Shown here: piece by piece, positions 48,505 through 56,354 of the stretch
Position numbering within the stretch: position 1 is the first letter of the stretch
Layout: every line of letters starts with the position of its first letter
From: Hyphomicrobiales bacterium
GTDB taxonomy: Bacteria; Pseudomonadota; Alphaproteobacteria; Rhizobiales; Rhizobiaceae
Reading direction: 5' to 3'
Assembly: GCA_900471515.1 (NCBI GenBank)
Contig: UCFC01000002.1
Coordinates: 62,001-126,000, forward strand
Length of the DNA: 64,000 bases
Made by a program: the position numbers and the translations under genes
The notes under the pieces: model-generated
Seen by the model: only the letters and a program-made list of their open reading frames with translations
Databases searched by the model: none
What the model was told of the DNA's origin: nothing

Positions 48505-49563
48505 GTGAACAAACCTTTCCCTCCTCTTCCATTCGGCAGCGAACGGGCCGACCTGGACAAATCGCCACTTGAAATTAGGGGATTGCTTTCGCGACCGATC
48601 TGGCGCGAGCTCAGGACCTTTCTGGCGGTTGCCAAAAGTCCTTCCTTTGCCCAGGCCGCCGAACTGCTCGGCACCAGCGCACCGACCGTCAGTCGCGATG
48701 TGAAGCGTCTTCAGGACCAGATCGGTTCGCAGCTCGTCATCTCGACCTTTTCCGGCGTCACGCTGACGGAGACAGGACGCAAGCTCGCCATCCAGGTAGC
48801 GGAACTCGATTTCCAGCTGTTTGCCCTTTCCAACGACCTGAAGGACGAGATGGAGGCCGTCACCGGGCGTGTGGCCGTCAGCGTAACCTCCGGTCTTGCC
48901 GTCGCCATTGTCGCTCCTGCCGTGCCGCGGCTGAACGACAGCTATCCGCGCCTCAATCTCGACATCCGCGAGCAGGTGTCTCTCGTCAATTTCGAGAAGA
49001 ACCAGGCCGACCTGATGATTTCGCTCTCGCCGATTTCGAGGGCGGATGTCGATTGCCTCGAGATCGGCACCCTTCATCTCATTCCGATCGCCAGCCGCGA
49101 TTACCTGAAGAAATCCGGCGTGCCGCAGCGGCAATTCATTTCCCAGCATGTCTATGTCCAATGCAATTATTACGACTCCGACCGGGAGATCTGGAACGGC
49201 TGGCGCGGTCTCGTGCAGGCCGGCCACCAGACCCACAATTGCGAAAATTCGCTTGCCTATTTCGCCCTCGTGCGCAACGGCGCCGGCGTCGGGCTGCTCG
49301 GCAATTATGTGCTTGCCGATCCCGAACTCGTGCCGCTCGATCTCGGCGTCCACGTCGCCCTGCCGATCTACCTGATCTCGTTCGCCAATCGCCGGCAGTC
49401 GAGGCCAGTGGCCGCCGTCTATGACTGGATCGTCGATATTTTCAGGACCAATCCGTCCTTCGCCAGCAGATTGACCTTCCCCTCCGGGCGACACGAACAG
49501 GAAGAGAGCCTGCGCAAGATGCTGGAAACTATCGCCCCTCCGCCGCCCTCACAATTTGGCTGA
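48505..49563 (+). CDS. LysR-family transcriptional regulator
   Basis: A 352-residue LysR-type regulator with a slightly long N-terminal lead. The helix-turn-helix spans residues about 35-90 (FLAVAKSPSFAQAAELLGTSAPTVSRDVKRLQDQIG). The effector domain follows, with ALVRNGAGVGLLGNYVLAD near its end. Translation starts at a GTG with GAGGCGG upstream. The 3' end overlaps the convergent 73-residue gene by 35 nt. No obvious divergent target exists, so its regulon cannot be guessed. Confidence 0.8.
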   Translation: MNKPFPPLPFGSERADLDKSPLEIRGLLSRPIWRELRTFLAVAKSPSFAQAAELLGTSAPTVSRDVKRLQDQIGSQLVISTFSGVTLTETGRKLAIQVAELDFQLFALSNDLKDEMEAVTGRVAVSVTSGLAVAIVAPAVPRLNDSYPRLNLDIREQVSLVNFEKNQADLMISLSPISRADVDCLEIGTLHLIPIASRDYLKKSGVPQRQFISQHVYVQCNYYDSDREIWNGWRGLVQAGHQTHNCENSLAYFALVRNGAGVGLLGNYVLADPELVPLDLGVHVALPIYLISFANRRQSRPVAAVYDWIVDIFRTNPSFASRLTFPSGRHEQEESLRKMLETIAPPPPSQFG

Positions 49564-49750
49564 GCTCTTCCGAGATCGAAAGATAGGCGTTTGCGACATC
49601 CTCCAGAAAGCCGGCGAGTTCGGCCGGCTGCACTGTCGGATCGTTGATGAGACGACGCACCATTTCGGTATGCAGTCTGGTGCGCGTGAGAATTTCCTCC
49701 TGCAGCGCAGCCGTCGCAGACATGTCGCCCGCCTTGTCGATACCTGCCAT
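49529..49750 (-). CDS. Small helical hypothetical protein next to GNAT gene
   Basis: A 73-residue protein predicted to be all helical (LQEEILTRTRLHTEMVRRLI, then PAELAGFLEDVANAYLSI). It begins 2 nt after the GNAT stop and ends overlapping the LysR 3' end on the opposite strand. No clear ribosome site is seen, which is consistent with coupling to the GNAT gene. I do not recognise the family. A role as partner of the GNAT enzyme is only suggested by position. Confidence 0.5.
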   Translation of the reverse strand: MAGIDKAGDMSATAALQEEILTRTRLHTEMVRRLINDPTVQPAELAGFLEDVANAYLSISEELSQIVRAAEGR

Positions 49751-49752
49751 CG

Positions 49753-50304
49753 TTACACTGTCTCGAACGAACTCGGGGCGTCCCATTGACCTTCGACCCG
49801 CAATAGCAGGGCGCTGCTGCTTTCCATGGTGATCGGATCGGAGGATGCCGGGATCGTGCCGACGACGGTCAGGTACGGCTCCGGATGGCCGGCAATTTCC
49901 ACCGGCGGGCTGTCGACGATCTCCAGGTCGAACAGGATGGTCCACAGGCGCGCCAGCCGCTGCTCGGCCTGGGTCAGAACCTTCGTATAGCCTTTGCGCG
50001 CCACGTGATCGAAGGTCATCTGAATGCAACGCTTAACCGTAAAAGGGTGTCGGTACTTTTCGCGGAAGCAGGTTCGTTCATATTTGGCAAAGTCGGCGAA
50101 CCAGCGGATGCGAAGGGAACCAACCGGCTCTTCGCCATCATAAAAGACGAAATGCGTGGCCTGGTGGTCATTCCCGTCGAAGATAAAGGAGGGCGAGATA
50201 CCGTGTTCATGGACAAAGCAGATGCTTCGCAAGATCATTGCATCCCGGACGTGATCCGGGGTGGTTGCTACTTGGCATCGAAGATTGGGATATTTGTTCA
50301 CCAT
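49753..50304 (-). CDS. GNAT-like acyltransferase, related in fold to autoinducer synthases
   Basis: A 183-residue protein of the GNAT superfamily. The N-terminal half has the AMILRSICFVHEHG opening, then ATHFVFYDGEEPVGSLRIRWF, which matches strands of N-acyl-transferases. HPFTVKRCIQMTFDHVARKGY is the likely CoA-binding helix region. Acyl-homoserine-lactone synthases share this fold but I do not see their conserved residues, so that name is not warranted. The ATG at 50304 has GGGGG upstream. It is divergent from the 66-residue and XRE genes. Confidence 0.6.
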   Translation of the reverse strand: MVNKYPNLRCQVATTPDHVRDAMILRSICFVHEHGISPSFIFDGNDHQATHFVFYDGEEPVGSLRIRWFADFAKYERTCFREKYRHPFTVKRCIQMTFDHVARKGYTKVLTQAEQRLARLWTILFDLEIVDSPPVEIAGHPEPYLTVVGTIPASSDPITMESSSALLLRVEGQWDAPSSFETV

Positions 50305-50390
50305 CGGTCGGCCCCCTTGTCTGCACAACCCACTTCAACCCCAGAACGCGTGCTGCGCGAAGGACGAAGATTTCAGGGGGGATTTCAAAA

Positions 50391-50591
50391 ATGACGGACC
50401 CTGCCGATCCGATGGCAACCATCATCGCTTTGTGTGCGGAAGGGGCACGCCGATTTGGCGACGATCCGCGGGCCATTGCGAGTTTCGTCGAACATGAAAT
50501 CTCGTTGATGTCCGAGACAGAACGGCGCCAGCTCAAAGAACAACTGACGCTTCTGACCGATGGAGGTGGATATCAGAAGCCGATCATGTAA
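50391..50591 (+). CDS. Small hypothetical protein
   Basis: A 66-residue protein, probably two or three helices (ATIIALCAEGARRFGDDP, then FVEHEISLMSETERRQLKEQ). GGGGGG lies upstream of the ATG. It is followed within 50 nt by the XRE gene on the same strand and may be co-transcribed. No family recognised. Confidence 0.5.
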   Translation: MTDPADPMATIIALCAEGARRFGDDPRAIASFVEHEISLMSETERRQLKEQLTLLTDGGGYQKPIM

Positions 50592-50641
50592 AGACAGGTC
50601 GCAAGACTTTGCGGTTTACTGACGTATTCTTAAGGAGAGGC

Positions 50642-50995
50642 ATGAAGGACCAGGAACTGAATTTGGCAATCGGCCAGAGACTACGCTCCGTGCGCGCCGC
50701 CCGCGGCATCACCCAGAGCGAACTGGCCGGGCATATCGGCGTCGCTTTTCAGCAGATCCAGAAATACGAGAATGGCACGAACCGCCTGTCCGTTGCGGTC
50801 ATGCTGCGCTTATGCAGCTACATGAAGGTGGACGCCGGCTGGTTCGTCAACGGTATCGAGATCGAAGCGGGGACGGGCGGCGAGGACGAGGCGGCCTATC
50901 TTGCCGCAGAAATCGGGCGGATATCCGATGAGAAGATCCGGCGCAATCTGACGATGCTCATTCACTCCCTGACCGTCACCAACCTGGCCAATTGA
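50642..50995 (+). CDS. XRE-family HTH regulator
   Basis: A 117-residue regulator with an N-terminal Cro/C1-type helix-turn-helix: IGQRLRSVRAARGITQSELA followed by AFQQIQKYENGTNRLS. The QIQKYENGTNR segment is typical of rhizobial PraR/SinR-like proteins. The ATG at 50642 has a strong TAAGGAGAGG upstream. The short acidic linker and helical tail may mediate dimerisation. Its targets are unknown; the neighbouring GNAT gene is one candidate. Confidence 0.75.
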   Translation: MKDQELNLAIGQRLRSVRAARGITQSELAGHIGVAFQQIQKYENGTNRLSVAVMLRLCSYMKVDAGWFVNGIEIEAGTGGEDEAAYLAAEIGRISDEKIRRNLTMLIHSLTVTNLAN

Positions 50996-51102
50996 CAGGG
51001 CTCGCCGTCAACCGCCTGCCGACTGTCGTCGAAAACAGATCGCAAGATCGGGCGAAAGGGCCGCGAGCGGCATTCTTCTTTCGGCAGCGCTCCGATGAAA
51101 GA

Positions 51103-52287
51103 TCACGCAACGACCGTCGTCCGCTGGCGGAGAGCGACATATTCGATGACGGCCGTCACAAGCAGGCTTGCCGTCGCGCCGAGAGCGACAATGTCGTTGG
51201 AGACAAAGGGCACGAGGCCCGCGATCGCGGCAAGCATCGCCAGCCCGGCGACATGGGAAAGCGGCAGATGCCGCGCCGCCGCCAGCTTCACCCATATGTT
51301 GCCCGCCAGGAACAGGGCCGGCCCGCCAAGGATTGCCGAGGCGTATTTGAAGCTCGCCTCCTCCCTTGCATGCGACAACGCAAACTCCTCGCCGACCGCC
51401 GCCATGATGATGCCTGCGACGATCGGCAGATGCCCGTAGGTGAAGAGGTTATGAGCTACGGCTTCCGGTTCCGTGGCATCTTCGGCTGCCTCTGCTGCCT
51501 CGGCCTGGCCATAGTGGAAATAGATCCACCACATGCAGCCGGTGCTGAGAAAGGCGCTGCAAAAGACGATGAAGGTCATGTCGGCCGTCATGTGGGATAC
51601 GGCATTGCGCCCACCCGTCAGAATGGTCTCTCCGAGGCAGATGATGACGAAGAGGGCGCAGCGCTCGGCCATGTGTTCGCCGGAAACGCTTAGCGTTTCC
51701 TTTGGCGCGCTGCCGATGCCGGGCACGGGATATCGAAGCAGGGGAGCGGCATATTCGAAGGCGATCGCCAGTCCCCATAAGACAAGCCGCCATTCGAACT
51801 GCGCAAGGGCTCCGGCAATCCAGAGGCATCCCGCCGCCGCCGACCAGGCGGTCACGCGCAGGAACGTCTCCGCCGACTGCCGGTCCTGCGGGAAGAATGC
51901 CCAGGCGGTGAAGGCCGACCGCCCGGTCTGTATCAGCACGTAGATTGCAGCGAAGGGGAGCGCGTGTTCGCCAAATGCCTCGGGCAGCGCGATTGCCAGC
52001 AGGATGCCGGCAAGCATCAGCGCAAACAGCAGAAAGCGGACGGGCTCACGGTCCGTGTCGAGGAGGTTTGTAACCCATGTCGTGTTGATCCAGAGCCACC
52101 AGACGGCCAGAACCAGGAGGGCGGCCTCACCAATCGTCGCGGAGGTAAAGTCGGCGGCAAGCGTATGAGAGAGCTGGATCAGGCCGAACACAAAGACGAG
52201 GTCGAAGAAGAGTTCGGGAAAGCTCGCCCGCGATCTGCTCGCGTCCCGCTTTCGGATCCATTGCCTCCTGTCATCCCCCTGCTCCAT
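51103..52287 (-). CDS. LtrA-like membrane protein
   Basis: A 394-residue multispan membrane protein of the low-temperature-requirement A family. The N-terminal signature FPELFFDLVFVFGLIQLSH is present, and about ten to twelve spans follow. The ATG at 52287 has GAGAGG 5 nt upstream; a GTG two codons earlier is less likely. The family is poorly characterised beyond a link to low-temperature growth in Listeria. No neighbour gives a functional hint. Confidence 0.75.
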   Translation of the reverse strand: MEQGDDRRQWIRKRDASRSRASFPELFFDLVFVFGLIQLSHTLAADFTSATIGEAALLVLAVWWLWINTTWVTNLLDTDREPVRFLLFALMLAGILLAIALPEAFGEHALPFAAIYVLIQTGRSAFTAWAFFPQDRQSAETFLRVTAWSAAAGCLWIAGALAQFEWRLVLWGLAIAFEYAAPLLRYPVPGIGSAPKETLSVSGEHMAERCALFVIICLGETILTGGRNAVSHMTADMTFIVFCSAFLSTGCMWWIYFHYGQAEAAEAAEDATEPEAVAHNLFTYGHLPIVAGIIMAAVGEEFALSHAREEASFKYASAILGGPALFLAGNIWVKLAAARHLPLSHVAGLAMLAAIAGLVPFVSNDIVALGATASLLVTAVIEYVALRQRTTVVA

Positions 52288-52397
52288 TGCCACCTCTCAA
52301 GGATCCGCATAGCCGGCGCGGGCCGTTCCAACTTGCCGAGGTCATCTGCAAAATCCTCGATGAAGCCATGCACTGAAAGCTAGTGCGGAACGAATGA

Positions 52398-52604
52398 TTG
52401 GCGAGAGCCACCTCATGGCTTGCCGAGGGCAAGTCGAACGAGGAGATCGCAACAAATCTCGGTGTGGGGATGGGCACTACGAAAGCCCATAGGAAGGCAA
52501 TCTATGAAAGGATCGGCTCTGACGGACGCGTTGCCGCCCCCGTCATCGCCCATTCGACACCGCCGTTTGCGACATTGCCGCCGTCTCAGGCGGCGTTCGG
52601 GTAG
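52398..52604 (+). pseudogene. LuxR-type HTH fragment
   Basis: This 68-codon reading frame matches the C-terminal LuxR helix-turn-helix (LAEGKSNEEIATNLGVGMGTTKAHRKAIYERIG), which normally follows a 100-200-residue sensory domain. Here a TGA stands directly before the first codon and no ATG with a ribosome site is seen. The receiver or ligand domain is absent. It is probably a remnant. Its 3' end overlaps the end of the convergent hypD-like gene. Confidence 0.55.
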
Positions 52605-53527
52605 CGGGCCGCGTACCAGGCCTTGAACAGGCGGTACTGGTTTTCGAGGTGACGGCGCTGCGAGTCGCTCAGCCTGTCGGTCTCGTTGAAATGCAGCGTG
52701 TATTCCTTCTCGCCGTTCAGCACCATCAGATACTTGTAGTGCAGGACGAGGTCCGGGCCTTCGTCATAGGTGGACAGGACCATCAGCGCCTCTTCGAGCT
52801 CGCGGGCGGCACTGCGGGCGGCGGCATCGCCCTTGGCTGCCTTTTCGCAGAGCGAGACGAGATGCAGCACTTCCTTCGGCAGCGCGTTGCCGATGCCGGT
52901 GATGGCGCCGCCGGCACCGCAATTGACGAAGCCGTGATAGACGCCGGTATCGACGCCGACCATCAGCGTCAGCGCATCATCACCCGACGTGATGTTTTCG
53001 GCCGCATAGGTCATGTCGCTCTTGCCGCCGAATTCCTTGAAACCGACGAGGTTCGAAAAGCGCGAGCGCAGGTCGAAGAACAGGTCGGCGCGCGTCGCAA
53101 AGCCGTAATAGGGGCTGTTGTAGATGACGGCCGGAAGGCCCTTGGCAGCTTCGAGAATCGCCGAAAAATGATCCCGCTGGGCCGAAACGGACGAGCCGCG
53201 CGACAGCACGCGCGGAATGACCATCAGCCCCTTGGCGCCGACGGCCGCCGCATGGGCGGCATGGGCAACAGCCGACTTGGTATTGACGGCGCCGGTACCG
53301 ACGATGACGGGCACGCCCGCCTCGACGAGGCGCCTGACGCCCTGCTGGCGCTGCTCGTCCGTCAGCAGCGGCCAGTCGCCCATCGAACCGCAATAGACGA
53401 CGGCGGACATGCCGAGGTCGACCAATTCCCTGCCCTTGCGGGCAAGCGCATCGAAATCAGGGGTACGGTCATCCTTGCACGGCGTCATCAGCGCCGGGAT
53501 GCAGCCTTGGAATACGGAACCAGTCAT
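52586..53527 (-). CDS. hypD: HypD-like DapA-family deaminase (hydroxyproline pathway)
   Basis: A 313-residue protein of the dihydrodipicolinate synthase/N-acetylneuraminate lyase family. The Schiff-base Lys is K164 in GFKEFGG and the conserved Tyr is Y136 in VIYNSPYYGF. Distinctive stretches such as AVVYCGSMGDWPLLTDEQR and FVNCGAGGAITGIGN resemble, from memory, delta1-pyrroline-4-hydroxy-2-carboxylate deaminase (HypD) of rhizobial hydroxyproline catabolism. Another aldolase activity is not excluded. The other hyp genes are not nearby, so the pathway call is provisional. An FCD-type GntR gene and a 16-bp palindrome lie upstream. Confidence 0.65.
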   Translation of the reverse strand: MTGSVFQGCIPALMTPCKDDRTPDFDALARKGRELVDLGMSAVVYCGSMGDWPLLTDEQRQQGVRRLVEAGVPVIVGTGAVNTKSAVAHAAHAAAVGAKGLMVIPRVLSRGSSVSAQRDHFSAILEAAKGLPAVIYNSPYYGFATRADLFFDLRSRFSNLVGFKEFGGKSDMTYAAENITSGDDALTLMVGVDTGVYHGFVNCGAGGAITGIGNALPKEVLHLVSLCEKAAKGDAAARSAARELEEALMVLSTYDEGPDLVLHYKYLMVLNGEKEYTLHFNETDRLSDSQRRHLENQYRLFKAWYAARYPNAA

Positions 53528-53595
53528 CGCCAATCTCTCGCTCTCTGGAAATGCCCCGATTGCGGGGTTGATGAGGCATTTAACACCTTGCCGAC

Positions 53596-53611
53596 TTCTT
53601 GTCGACAAGAA
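53596..53611. promoter_or_regulatory. 16-bp perfect palindrome, FCD GntR-type operator
   Basis: TTCTTGTCGACAAGAA is a perfect palindrome 69 nt upstream of the hypD-like start. Its TTGTCGACAA core fits the TNGTNNNACNA type of FadR/FCD-group operators. The adjacent FCD GntR gene is the natural candidate to bind it. Confidence 0.7.
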
Positions 53612-53658
53612 AAATACAGAAAGCGGTTTCCGTTGGCGGCGCGGAGCGGCTGGCCCGA

Positions 53659-54363
53659 CTACAAGACCAGCCCGGCATTGTGGCGGGAATCGGCGGTGAT
53701 ATAGGAGCGGATCTGCCGGACGATCTGATCGGCATGCGCGGAGGCGAGGCTGTCGGCGAGGACCACGTCGCGATGGATGATGGCCTGGATCATCTCCTCA
53801 TGCTCACCGACATACTGGCGCGGCAGGATATCGTTGAAGGAGGAATAATAGAGCCTGAGAATACGGCGGCCTTCATCGAGAAGCCGGGTGAAAAGCTCGA
53901 CATAATAGCGGTTGCGGCCGGCCCGGGCGATGGCGATATGGAAATCGCGATTGGTCGATATCATGCCGAGTACATCGCGCTCGGCAACAGCGGCTTCGAA
54001 AGCCTTCTGCTCGACACGGATGGCGGCGATATCGCCCTCGGCATGGTTGGCCGCGGCAAGCCGGGTCGTGACGCGATACATCAGCGTCAGCGCATCGAAG
54101 AACTCCGGCAGGCCGAGGAAATCGATATTCGAGACGATCGTCGCGCGGTTCGTCAGCGTGGTAATCAGCCCCTCGGCGGCAAGCCTTACCAGCGCTTCGC
54201 GGATCGGCGTGCGTGACAGCGCGAAACGATCGGACAGCTGCTGCTCGTCGATCGGGCTGCCCGGCGGCAGTTTCAGCTCGATGATTTCGTTTCGAAGCGT
54301 CTCGTAGACCGTCGATACGCCGGAACCGCGCCGGTGCGTTTGCAGTTTTTCGGTCTCGTCCAC
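53659..54363 (-). CDS. GntR/FCD regulator of the hypD-like gene
   Basis: A 234-residue FadR-group regulator. The winged helix includes ELKLPPGSPIDEQQLSDRF and SRTPIREALVRLAAEGLI, and the FCD domain holds metal-type His residues (ISTNRDFHIAI, YVGEHEEMIQAI, ASAHADQIVRQ). It starts at a GTG with AAAGGA about 10 nt upstream. It lies 131 nt upstream of the hypD-like gene on the same strand, with the operator-like palindrome in that gap. It resembles HypR-type control of hydroxyproline genes, an inference. Confidence 0.75.
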   Translation of the reverse strand: MDETEKLQTHRRGSGVSTVYETLRNEIIELKLPPGSPIDEQQLSDRFALSRTPIREALVRLAAEGLITTLTNRATIVSNIDFLGLPEFFDALTLMYRVTTRLAAANHAEGDIAAIRVEQKAFEAAVAERDVLGMISTNRDFHIAIARAGRNRYYVELFTRLLDEGRRILRLYYSSFNDILPRQYVGEHEEMIQAIIHRDVVLADSLASAHADQIVRQIRSYITADSRHNAGLVL

Positions 54364-54414
54364 GCGCCCATCGTCCTTTCAAGCAGCCGAGTTCACGCTC
54401 AGTCTACTAGCGAA

Positions 54415-54426
54415 TCCACGGGTGGA
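54415..54426. promoter_or_regulatory. Short inverted repeat TCCAC-GG-GTGGA
   Basis: A perfect 5-bp inverted repeat with a 2-bp spacer lies in the gap between two GntR-type genes (54363 and 54502), 52 nt upstream of the first. It could be a promoter-proximal operator of that gene; there is no second copy to support this. Confidence 0.35.
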
Positions 54427-54501
54427 CTTCAAACTGAATATACTTTCTGTCGGCACGCCGAATTCTGAATGTTCTCTTCGCCGTTGCCGGAAAATCAGCG
54501 C

Positions 54502-55275
54502 CTATTCCTGCCTGCCCGGCTTGCCGACGCGCAGCGCGTCGCTCAATTCCATGCGGGCCGTACCGATCAGCTGCTCCATCGCGAAACGCGCCGCATCGGG
54601 CCGGCGCATGCGGATCGCATCCAGCACATCCTGATGCCGGGCGATCGCATAGTCATGGCTCTGGCTTGCCCGGTTTGTCAGGCGGAAGCTGGCAAGCAGG
54701 GCGGCGCGGATGGCGGTGGCGAACTGGCGGAAAACCCAGTTGCCGCTGGCATTGATGATGGCGGTGTGGAATTCGAGATCGGCCTGGCTCCAGGCCTCGT
54801 TGTCGCGGGCATTGGCCGCCACCATGTCCTCGAAGGCTTCGGCGATCTGGGCGAGCTGTTTTGCCGTGGCATTCGCCGCAGCCTGAGCGGCAGCGGCCGG
54901 CTCGAGGAGCTGGCGGGCGTCGAGCAGCGAATCGTAGAAGCTGCGGTCGTCGCTGAATTCCAGCGTCGCATCGAGGACGAGCGGATCGAGATAGTTCCAG
55001 TTCTCGCGCGGCAGCACACTGGTGCCGGCGCGGGTACGCGAGCGCACCATGCCGAGGGCCGAGAGATATTGCATGGCTTCGCGCAGACTGGTGCGGCTGA
55101 CGCCATAGACTTCGGAAAGCTCCGCCTCGTTCGGCAGCAGCGATCCCTCGGCGATGTCGCCGGAGACAATCTGGCCGATGAGCTTCTTCAAAAGCTCCTC
55201 ACGCACGGTGCGCCGCCCCTGTTCGGGCTTTGTCACCGCGCTCCCCGTTCGCAGAAGTCCCGATCGCGTGCTCAT
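54502..55275 (-). CDS. GntR/FCD regulator next to AraFGH transporter
   Basis: A 257-residue FadR-group regulator. The winged helix includes LLPNEAELSEVYGVSRTSLREAMQYLSALGMV, and the FCD domain keeps EFHTAIINASGN and IARHQDVLDAI. The ATG at 55275 has GGGGG 5 nt upstream; longer readings lack a site. It lies downstream of araH on the same strand with 105 nt between, and may be co-transcribed with or regulate the arabinose transporter. L-arabinose or a derived acid would be the effector if so, which is inference. Confidence 0.75.
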   Translation of the reverse strand: MSTRSGLLRTGSAVTKPEQGRRTVREELLKKLIGQIVSGDIAEGSLLPNEAELSEVYGVSRTSLREAMQYLSALGMVRSRTRAGTSVLPRENWNYLDPLVLDATLEFSDDRSFYDSLLDARQLLEPAAAAQAAANATAKQLAQIAEAFEDMVAANARDNEAWSQADLEFHTAIINASGNWVFRQFATAIRAALLASFRLTNRASQSHDYAIARHQDVLDAIRMRRPDAARFAMEQLIGTARMELSDALRVGKPGRQE

Positions 55276-55380
55276 TGCATCCCCCGTACTGCTCGCCTCG
55301 CCGTCACCATGAGCAGCGCCATGCTTTCTCATCAATGGACAACAGCAGACCCGGCTGGCTTCTCCCAAGAAATCTCATCG

Positions 55381-56337
55381 TCACGCGCGGCTGCCGCGTC
55401 CGGCGGCCGACGAACGCATATTGTCGAGCAGGACGGCGATCAGAAGAATAAGACCGCGCACCACATATTGATAGAAGGCCTGGATGTTGAGCAGGTTCAT
55501 GACGTTTTCGGCAATGCCCATGATCAGCACGCCGACGATCACGCCCGTCATCGCCGCCCGGCCGCCGGCAAGCGAGACGCCGCCAAGCACGCAGGCCGAG
55601 ATGACGGAAAGCTCGAGGCCGGTCGCCGCGTTCGGCTGGCCGGATGTGATGCGTGAAGCCAGCAGGATACCGGCAATCGCGCAGACGAGGCCCTGCAGCG
55701 CGAAGATCCAGATGCGCATGGTGACGACATTGACGCCGGCAAGGCGCGAGGCCTCCGGATTGCCGCCGATCGCCAGCGTGTTCTTGCCGAAGACGGTGCG
55801 GTTCAGCACGAAGCCGAAGACGATGAAGAGCAGGATCATGATCCAGATCGGCGTCGGCACCGTCAGGAAGCGCGACAGCGCCAGCTGATAGAAGGCCGGA
55901 TCGTTGATGCCGACGGCGCGGCCGTCGGAAGCGATCAGCGCCAGGCCGCGGACAATCTGCATGGTCGCCAGCGTCGTGATCAGCGCATTGATGCGGAAGC
56001 GGGCGATGACCACGCCGTTGACGACGCCGACGATGCTGCCGCAGATCAAAGCGGCGAGCAGGCCGAGCGGAATGGAGCCGGTCGAGTTCGATACCATGAC
56101 GGCGATCATGCCGGAGAAAGCGACGGTCGAACCGACCGACAGGTCGAAGTCGCGCGAGGCGAGGCAGAACATCATCGTGCAGGCGACGATGCCGATCGTC
56201 ACCACCGACTGCAGGAGGCCCAGCATGTTGCGTTCGGTCAGGAAGCTCGGCACGGTCAGCGAGACGATCACGAAGGCGATCGCGAAGATCACCACCAGAC
56301 CCTGTTCGCCGAGAAGGATTTTTTTCAACGCGTTCAT
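55381..56337 (-). CDS. araH: L-arabinose ABC permease
   Basis: A 318-residue CUT2 permease with about ten spans. It matches E. coli AraH in recalled stretches such as CLASRDFDLSVGS, NALITTLATMQIVRGLA and ISACVLGGVSLAGG. These are closer to AraH than to RbsC. The ATG at 56337 has AGGAAGAG upstream. It ends the transporter operon araF-araG-araH. Confidence 0.82.
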   Translation of the reverse strand: MNALKKILLGEQGLVVIFAIAFVIVSLTVPSFLTERNMLGLLQSVVTIGIVACTMMFCLASRDFDLSVGSTVAFSGMIAVMVSNSTGSIPLGLLAALICGSIVGVVNGVVIARFRINALITTLATMQIVRGLALIASDGRAVGINDPAFYQLALSRFLTVPTPIWIMILLFIVFGFVLNRTVFGKNTLAIGGNPEASRLAGVNVVTMRIWIFALQGLVCAIAGILLASRITSGQPNAATGLELSVISACVLGGVSLAGGRAAMTGVIVGVLIMGIAENVMNLLNIQAFYQYVVRGLILLIAVLLDNMRSSAAGRGSRA

Positions 56338-56354
56338 GACTGCTCTTCCTGAAA

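Noticed and set aside
49753..50304. Acyl-homoserine-lactone synthase
   Set aside because: The fold is similar, but the conserved residues of LuxI-type enzymes are not evident and no LuxR partner with a ligand domain is present.
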